NCBI GenBank assembly: GCA_003427395.1
Contig: BFEA01000363.1
Span: 514,598 to 537,264 of the forward strand
Reading direction: 5' to 3'
Origin: Chara braunii
Lineage: Eukaryota; Streptophyta; Charophyceae; Charales; Characeae
Length of the DNA stretch: 22,667 nt
This document shows, piece after piece, positions 18,330 through 22,667 of the stretch. Position 1 is the stretch's first letter. Every line of letters begins with the position of its first letter. Both the position numbers and the translations under genes were made by a program. The notes beneath the pieces were generated by a model. The model worked only from the letters and a program-made list of their open reading frames with translations. It made no database searches and was not told where the DNA came from.

Positions 18330-18336
18330 TGTGACG
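18321..18336. other. 16-bp palindrome across the 3' LTR start
   Basis: CGTCACATATGTGACG is a perfect palindrome whose right half is the LTR start. The left half repeats the LTR's own 3' end (TGGGCGTCACA at 18317-18327 and 20670-20680). The left LTR start has no such partner. Confidence 0.85.
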
Positions 18337-19094
18337 AACCACTTTTTGTAGCGCACGAGTTTCTGCGCGGTTGCAACAAGGGGTCCTAAGCTGGGAAGAT
18401 TGGGCCGCTTTCGGGAAACCAGGATCGGTGGAAAATTGCATCAGTACCCTTGCTTCTTCGTCTTTTTCATCGCTTCTTCGGGGCTGGGTGTGTCCGGGTA
18501 CGGCCGGTTGGGAGATTGGTCGGATGGATGTCTGGCGCGCCACCACGCGCGCGACTAATAAATGCTGACGATGTTTCTTTCGTTTCGGGTTCGATCTTTT
18601 AGGGTGCGGACATCACGCGGGAAATTGTTTCGTTCTTTTTGAATTTCCTTTTGAATTTTTTTCGAATTTTGTCGAGCCCCGATGGATCTCGGAATTTTGG
18701 ACTTTCTTTCTGGAATGTATGCTTTTTGCTTTTTCGCACTAGATAGGAATTTAGGAATTTAGTTATTAGGACTTTTCCTGCCGCGCTGCGCCTTTTGTCT
18801 ACGCGCTTTCTCATGCGGCTGCAACGGTACTCTGATTAGTGGGCGCTCTTAATCGTGTGTGTAACTGCAATTTTGGGCGGGCGCCATTGTAACTGTATCT
18901 CTCTTTTTACACTTTGTCTCTCTATCTCTCTCCCTCTCTTTCTTTTGCTGTAAGCCGCGGCTTGCATGCTCGGATCGATGCGTGGAGAAGGGTTACGTCC
19001 CCACGCCGCGGCCGATCATGCAGAACGCAAGCGCTCCCTCCCTAATTCACTCTAAGTCCTGGTAATTCTGTGTTTTTCGCGCATGCATGCACGC

Positions 19095-19101
19095 TATAAA
19101 T
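19095..19101 (+). promoter_or_regulatory. Putative TATA box of the right LTR
   Basis: TATAAAT in the same context as 8319-8325. If active, it would drive transcription out towards the LINE half at 20685 and beyond. Confidence 0.5.
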
Positions 19102-20031
19102 TTCGGCTGCGCGATTAGTTAGCTCTCTTGACCTGTTGTTGGAAGCTCGGGGTTGCGCGATCAGGAAGTGTCGGGACACGAGCGAAGTAAGAGGTGAGTA
19201 GAGTAGGAGTTGGGCGACCCGACGGGCTGGTTCCGAACGTGCGGGATTGACGTGGGCCACGATGGACTGTGGGCACGGGCGAATCCGACGGGTGCAGGAG
19301 GACTAAGCGGGGTGACAACTTCATGGGTTGGTGCGTGACGACGGACTGTCCGCATCGGAGAGAGAGAGAGAAGGAGGGAGAGTTGAGGTCGATGGACGTG
19401 GATTTGTTGTTTCTTTGTCTCTTCCCCCTCTTTATTTGTGTACATACATTTTGATTACGACTCCGGGCGGTTTGCCCGTTCTCATTTTCGTTTTCGGCTT
19501 TCAGGAATCGAGACTTGGTTTGTTTTTTTTTTTTGCTCACACTTGTCCTTGCTTTTGTCCATCTCAGTTGCGTGACATGTATGATTGCTGAGTGCATGGA
19601 TGTATGGATGATATGCTTGCGCACCTATATCACTGCTGAGAATCCCGGTCGTTATCTTTTGTTTGTGTCGAATCTTTGCTCACACCTGATGCAGCTGTAG
19701 ATGGGATAAGGATCTGACACCGATGGTGATTTTGTCCTCGTTTTTGCTTATCTCGCGCTGGGGGGGGGGGTTGTGATATGGTCGCATCTTGCACAATCCG
19801 AGGTAATTAAATGACATGAGGATTGACCCCACGAACGTCGCGTGAGAACACGTGTGAACGCGATCCGAGTCGCACCCTTACACGCATTCCCATGCGTCGA
19901 TCCGCTCACCCAAAAGATTCGCGGCGAAACCATCATCCCGTACAAGCATGGCGCCACTAGGGTTGCCTGCCCTGCGCGTACTTGTGTGTGGTGACGACAC
20001 CCTCCCGAGCTGACCCATCCATGATGATACC

Positions 20032-20436
20032 ATGACGCGATCTTGGAACTCAGACTCGTCCTACGACCCGGACTATTTCACCCCTATGATAAACGAACTC
20101 ATAAGGACGCGATATCCCTGTCACACGGATAATCGGCTATGGCCGCGGGAATTTCACTGCGCCACCTCTAGCGACTTTCGGTGCTCTGATTTCCCTTCTC
20201 CCGACCACACCTACTACTTCACCCACCCGGGATTTGTTGTCATCACCACCAGTTTCCCTCCTTTCCGCCTTCTTCTCTCGTACCATCAACTCAGTGTCGT
20301 CCCGTGGCCGGCCATAGCCCCCTATTGGCCTGACACGTTTTGCGTGAATATCCGACGTAGCGGCAAACAGAGAACTCTGGAATTTCGCAGGGCCAACCCA
20401 GGCGCGCGGCGACCTGCGCCACGTGGCGGCCCCTGA
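20032..20436 (+). CDS. LTR-internal open frame, unknown
   Basis: A 134-codon frame (MTRSWNSDSSYDPDYFTPMI...) lies late in the right LTR. In the left LTR the homologous frame (9272-9547) is cut by TGA after 91 codons, then reads on in register. Most differences between the copies change amino acids, so nothing suggests selection since insertion. It may be chance coding in a GC-rich leader, or the remnant of an upstream ORF. No domain was recognised. Confidence 0.25.
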   Translation: MTRSWNSDSSYDPDYFTPMINELIRTRYPCHTDNRLWPREFHCATSSDFRCSDFPSPDHTYYFTHPGFVVITTSFPPFRLLLSYHQLSVVPWPAIAPYWPDTFCVNIRRSGKQRTLEFRRANPGARRPAPRGGP

Positions 20437-20680
20437 CGGCCTAACTTTTCGGGACCACCTCCACCGCGGAGGGATTTCCCCGTAACCCGTCGAGCACCGT
20501 GTCCCGGCCCCTTTGGACCATGAGACCCTTGCGCGCGCACCTCTCATTTGCCTAATTGCATTCATACCCTTAAGACTCCCCCACTTTCCCAAAAATCCTT
20601 GGCACACCCCTTTTTGCACTTCCAGGCCCACATCCCACTCCGATCAAGAAGTCGCGCTGGGCGTGAGGTTGGGCGTCACA

Positions 20681-20684
20681 CCTG
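20681..20684. repeat. Target-site duplication CCTG, right copy
   Basis: The partner of 7552-7555, directly after the LTR terminus CGTCACA. Confidence 0.85.
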
Positions 20685-22015
20685 GTCCACCTGTGAATGA
20701 TCCGGTCGCGTTGGGGTCTTTTGGGTTAGAGCATCTTGTACACGGATTTGACCAATAGATAATGAAGCTGGACTGTTTTTCGAGGTACGGCGGTTGGGCC
20801 TCTGGTTGTCTGCCATTGCCATTCATTGGGGTCAATGGGCAGATCCTGGATGGACGTCTGAGGCTGGAAGGGGATGAGGCCATCCCCTTCTCCTATGACC
20901 CTTATTATGAACAACCCAGTTTTCTACCGCCATTCAAAAGGGTCGCAGGATCCTTGGAGTGTGCCCCTTGGGCCTATCTTAAATTGTTCTACTACTAAGT
21001 CCGAGGGACGTGTCATGTGGATTCTGCGAATCCGATTCGGGTCCCCTTGCAGGGTGACCCAGTCTCCTTCCTGTAGTGTGGGCCCTTCCTTCAGTAGTCT
21101 ATACCATGTTCGCGGGATCGCCTCAATGACTATTTATACGTGAATGTCTGCATGGTGGCAATATCATAGGGTATCCTGAAGCTGGGTTATTGTCTTCCAG
21201 TCCCTCCTTTTGTTGTCCCATAGGTGGCCGACTCGAAGTACCCCATGTTTGACCCATCCTTTCCATGGGGCCACTAAGCTACACAGAACTTGACCATGGC
21301 AGGGTGCAATCCTCCGATTTCCGAAGAGGGGCTGACGGTAAACCTCCTTCCAGATTTTCGGGGTTTGTGCATCGGGGAGGGGGAGACGACGCTAACTCTT
21401 CAAGAGTGCGAGCCATAATTTTTCCACCAGACTGCCTTGGATTTTGTGGGGGATCGACCAGTAATGATCCTCCAGCCATGTTAAGGGGTGCACCTCTACA
21501 AGGGTTAGTGGGGCCACACGGGCACTGCGCTCAAGAGTCAGGGTCTGCCAAGGGCAACCTGCCGCGAATACAAGTTTTTACAGCCACTTTAGGTAGAGGG
21601 CTTGGGTCTGTGTTGGAGGGTCTATAATTCCTAGGCCTCCCCCTTTTTCGGTTGTATGATTGTTTCTCACGCCACCCGACTGATTACGTTGGCCCGTTCA
21701 TCGTCCCCCCACCATAAGCAGGCTGCAACGTTGGCTTTGAGGGTCTGGTAAGAAGCTTTGCTTAATGATCATAGAACTGACTTATACCACAGTGTGGCAA
21801 ACACAACATTATTGATCGTCAGTGCACGGCCGAAGATGGAAGTATGTTTGTTTTTCCACTTGGCCAATTTGATGAGCACAGGTGGCCAGATCTAGTCGTC
21901 GTTGGTCTGAGGACGCCCCAGGGCCGTCATCGTGACGCCTAGGACGTGGACTAGTGCTTCCAGAGGAAGCCACGATATCCTGGGAGAGTCCGGCGGGCGT
22001 CCCCCTTGGTGGTGG
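20685..22015 (-). pseudogene. LINE copy B ORF2, RT C-terminal half (right of the Gypsy insertion)
   Basis: Minus-strand sequence carries the region just after the RT catalytic core of a LINE ORF2. In order: WLPLEALVHVLGV (the LGV landmark, about 21970), KLAKWKNKHTSIFGRALTIN (about 21830-21870), ACLWWGDDERANVISRVA, GGGLGIIDPPTQTQALYLKW (about 21590-21645), and TVQLHYLLVKSVYKML, cut by a stop at 20726-20728. The frame then runs to the insertion and continues at 7555. Several in-frame stops and at least one frame slip (about 21650) make it a relic. The catalytic YxDD part is absent, so the LINE is 5'-truncated near 22015 (approximate). Confidence 0.8.
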
Positions 22016-22525
22016 ATCCACCATCCTTGGGTTTTACTCCCGCAGTTCACCACAAACAGCAATTTCGTCAAAACAGACATTTTATATTTTTTGAACGGAA
22101 TTGAAATTGTGGTTGTTAGAGCACACCATTTTGGGGAGGTACCCCACATTTGTTTATATTTTGTGCTTATGTTGACCACAAATTTCACATCGCTTTCTCA
22201 CAACTTTTGAGGGGTGTTACAATTTTATTGCCATTATGTGAAGCTATAGGGGTTTTTATGATAAGTTTTTCTGTACTTTCAATCATACCGATTAACATTT
22301 ACTATGTTTCGCAAAAACAAAATCAACAATTTTTTGTATTTAATCGAAAACCGCATTAAGAAAAGAGAAACATATTGAATATCATACTCAAAAACACATG
22401 TCATGTTTGGTAAATGACAAAAAAACTTCATGGACGTCTACAAAATTTGGAGACATATGACACATGTTCCATTTAAATTCAAACACACCTAAAAAACACA
22501 AGTTTACATAGAGAGACTCCATCTC
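22016..22525. other. AT-rich intergenic DNA, no recognised gene
   Basis: Base composition changes abruptly to AT-rich after the LINE end. A 69-codon plus-strand frame (22150-22359) encodes a hydrophobic peptide that I do not recognise. The composition would also suit organellar DNA, but there is no conserved motif to support that. Confidence 0.5.

Positions 22526-22667
<142 letters not shown>

Larger units (their letters stand above)
7556..20680 (+). mobile_element. Ty3/Gypsy LTR retrotransposon with PHD finger and extra 3' ORFs
   Basis: A complete but inactivated element of 13,125 bp. It has 2.35-kb LTRs starting TGTGACG and (right copy) ending CGTCACA, and a primer-binding site at 9910-9921. 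Gag and pol follow the Ty3/Gypsy order protease, RT, RNase H, integrase, with a PHD-type zinc finger before integrase and about 2 kb of further sense coding potential after it. A CCTG duplication flanks it and it sits inside a LINE. Seven in-frame stops in gag-RNase H, another stop in the PHD part, two frame offsets and a truncated left-LTR end make it non-autonomous. No chromodomain is visible at the integrase C-terminus. Confidence 0.95.
18330..20680 (+). repeat. Right (3') LTR
   Basis: A 2351-bp LTR beginning TGTGACG and ending CGTCACA, giving 7-bp inverted termini that contain the standard TG...CA. It carries the same leader intron signals as the left copy, and a G-tract near 19760. It has the full 3' end that the left LTR lacks. 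Confidence 0.95.

Overview
The window is eukaryotic repeat-rich DNA, most likely from the green plant/alga lineage. Three things suggest this: a 12-base primer-binding site close to the one used by plant LTR retrotransposons (initiator Met-tRNA), a nad1 fragment that reads like plant-type mitochondrial NAD1, and very dense microsatellites. A charophyte alga such as Chara would fit, but this is an inference. I found no intact host gene, tRNA gene or CRISPR array.

Layout. (1) 1-413: stacked simple repeats. (2) 414-1436: 5'-truncated LINE 3' end on the minus strand (copy A). (3) 1437-4100: MITE-like inverted-repeat elements, long microsatellites, a 71-base A tract, and two apparent nuclear mitochondrial fragments (nad1 piece, minus strand; large-subunit rRNA piece, plus strand). 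(4) 4100-6272: mostly unrecognised sequence with a few small tandem repeats and one weak exon candidate. (5) 6272-7555 and 20681-about 22015: two halves of a second LINE copy (B, minus strand), split by (6) a 13.1-kb Ty3/Gypsy LTR retrotransposon at 7556-20680, flanked by a CCTG target-site duplication. (7) 22015-22667: AT-rich unrecognised DNA ending in CT, ATCT and AT repeats.

The Gypsy element has LTRs of about 2.35 kb, a Met-tRNA-type primer-binding site, Gag with one CCHC knuckle, retropepsin, reverse transcriptase, RNase H, a PHD-type zinc finger, integrase, and then about 2 kb of extra sense-strand coding potential (ORF3) before the 3' LTR. Gag through RNase H is one reading frame of about 4.2 kb, broken by seven in-frame stops but no frameshift. 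The PHD part carries another stop and is offset from both neighbours. The copy is therefore dead, and its LTRs differ by about 6% in the part I compared by hand. The features that most deserve follow-up are the PHD finger between RNase H and integrase, the unrecognised ORF3 region, the anomalous LTR-internal junctions, a possible intron in the LTR leader, and the mitochondrial fragments.
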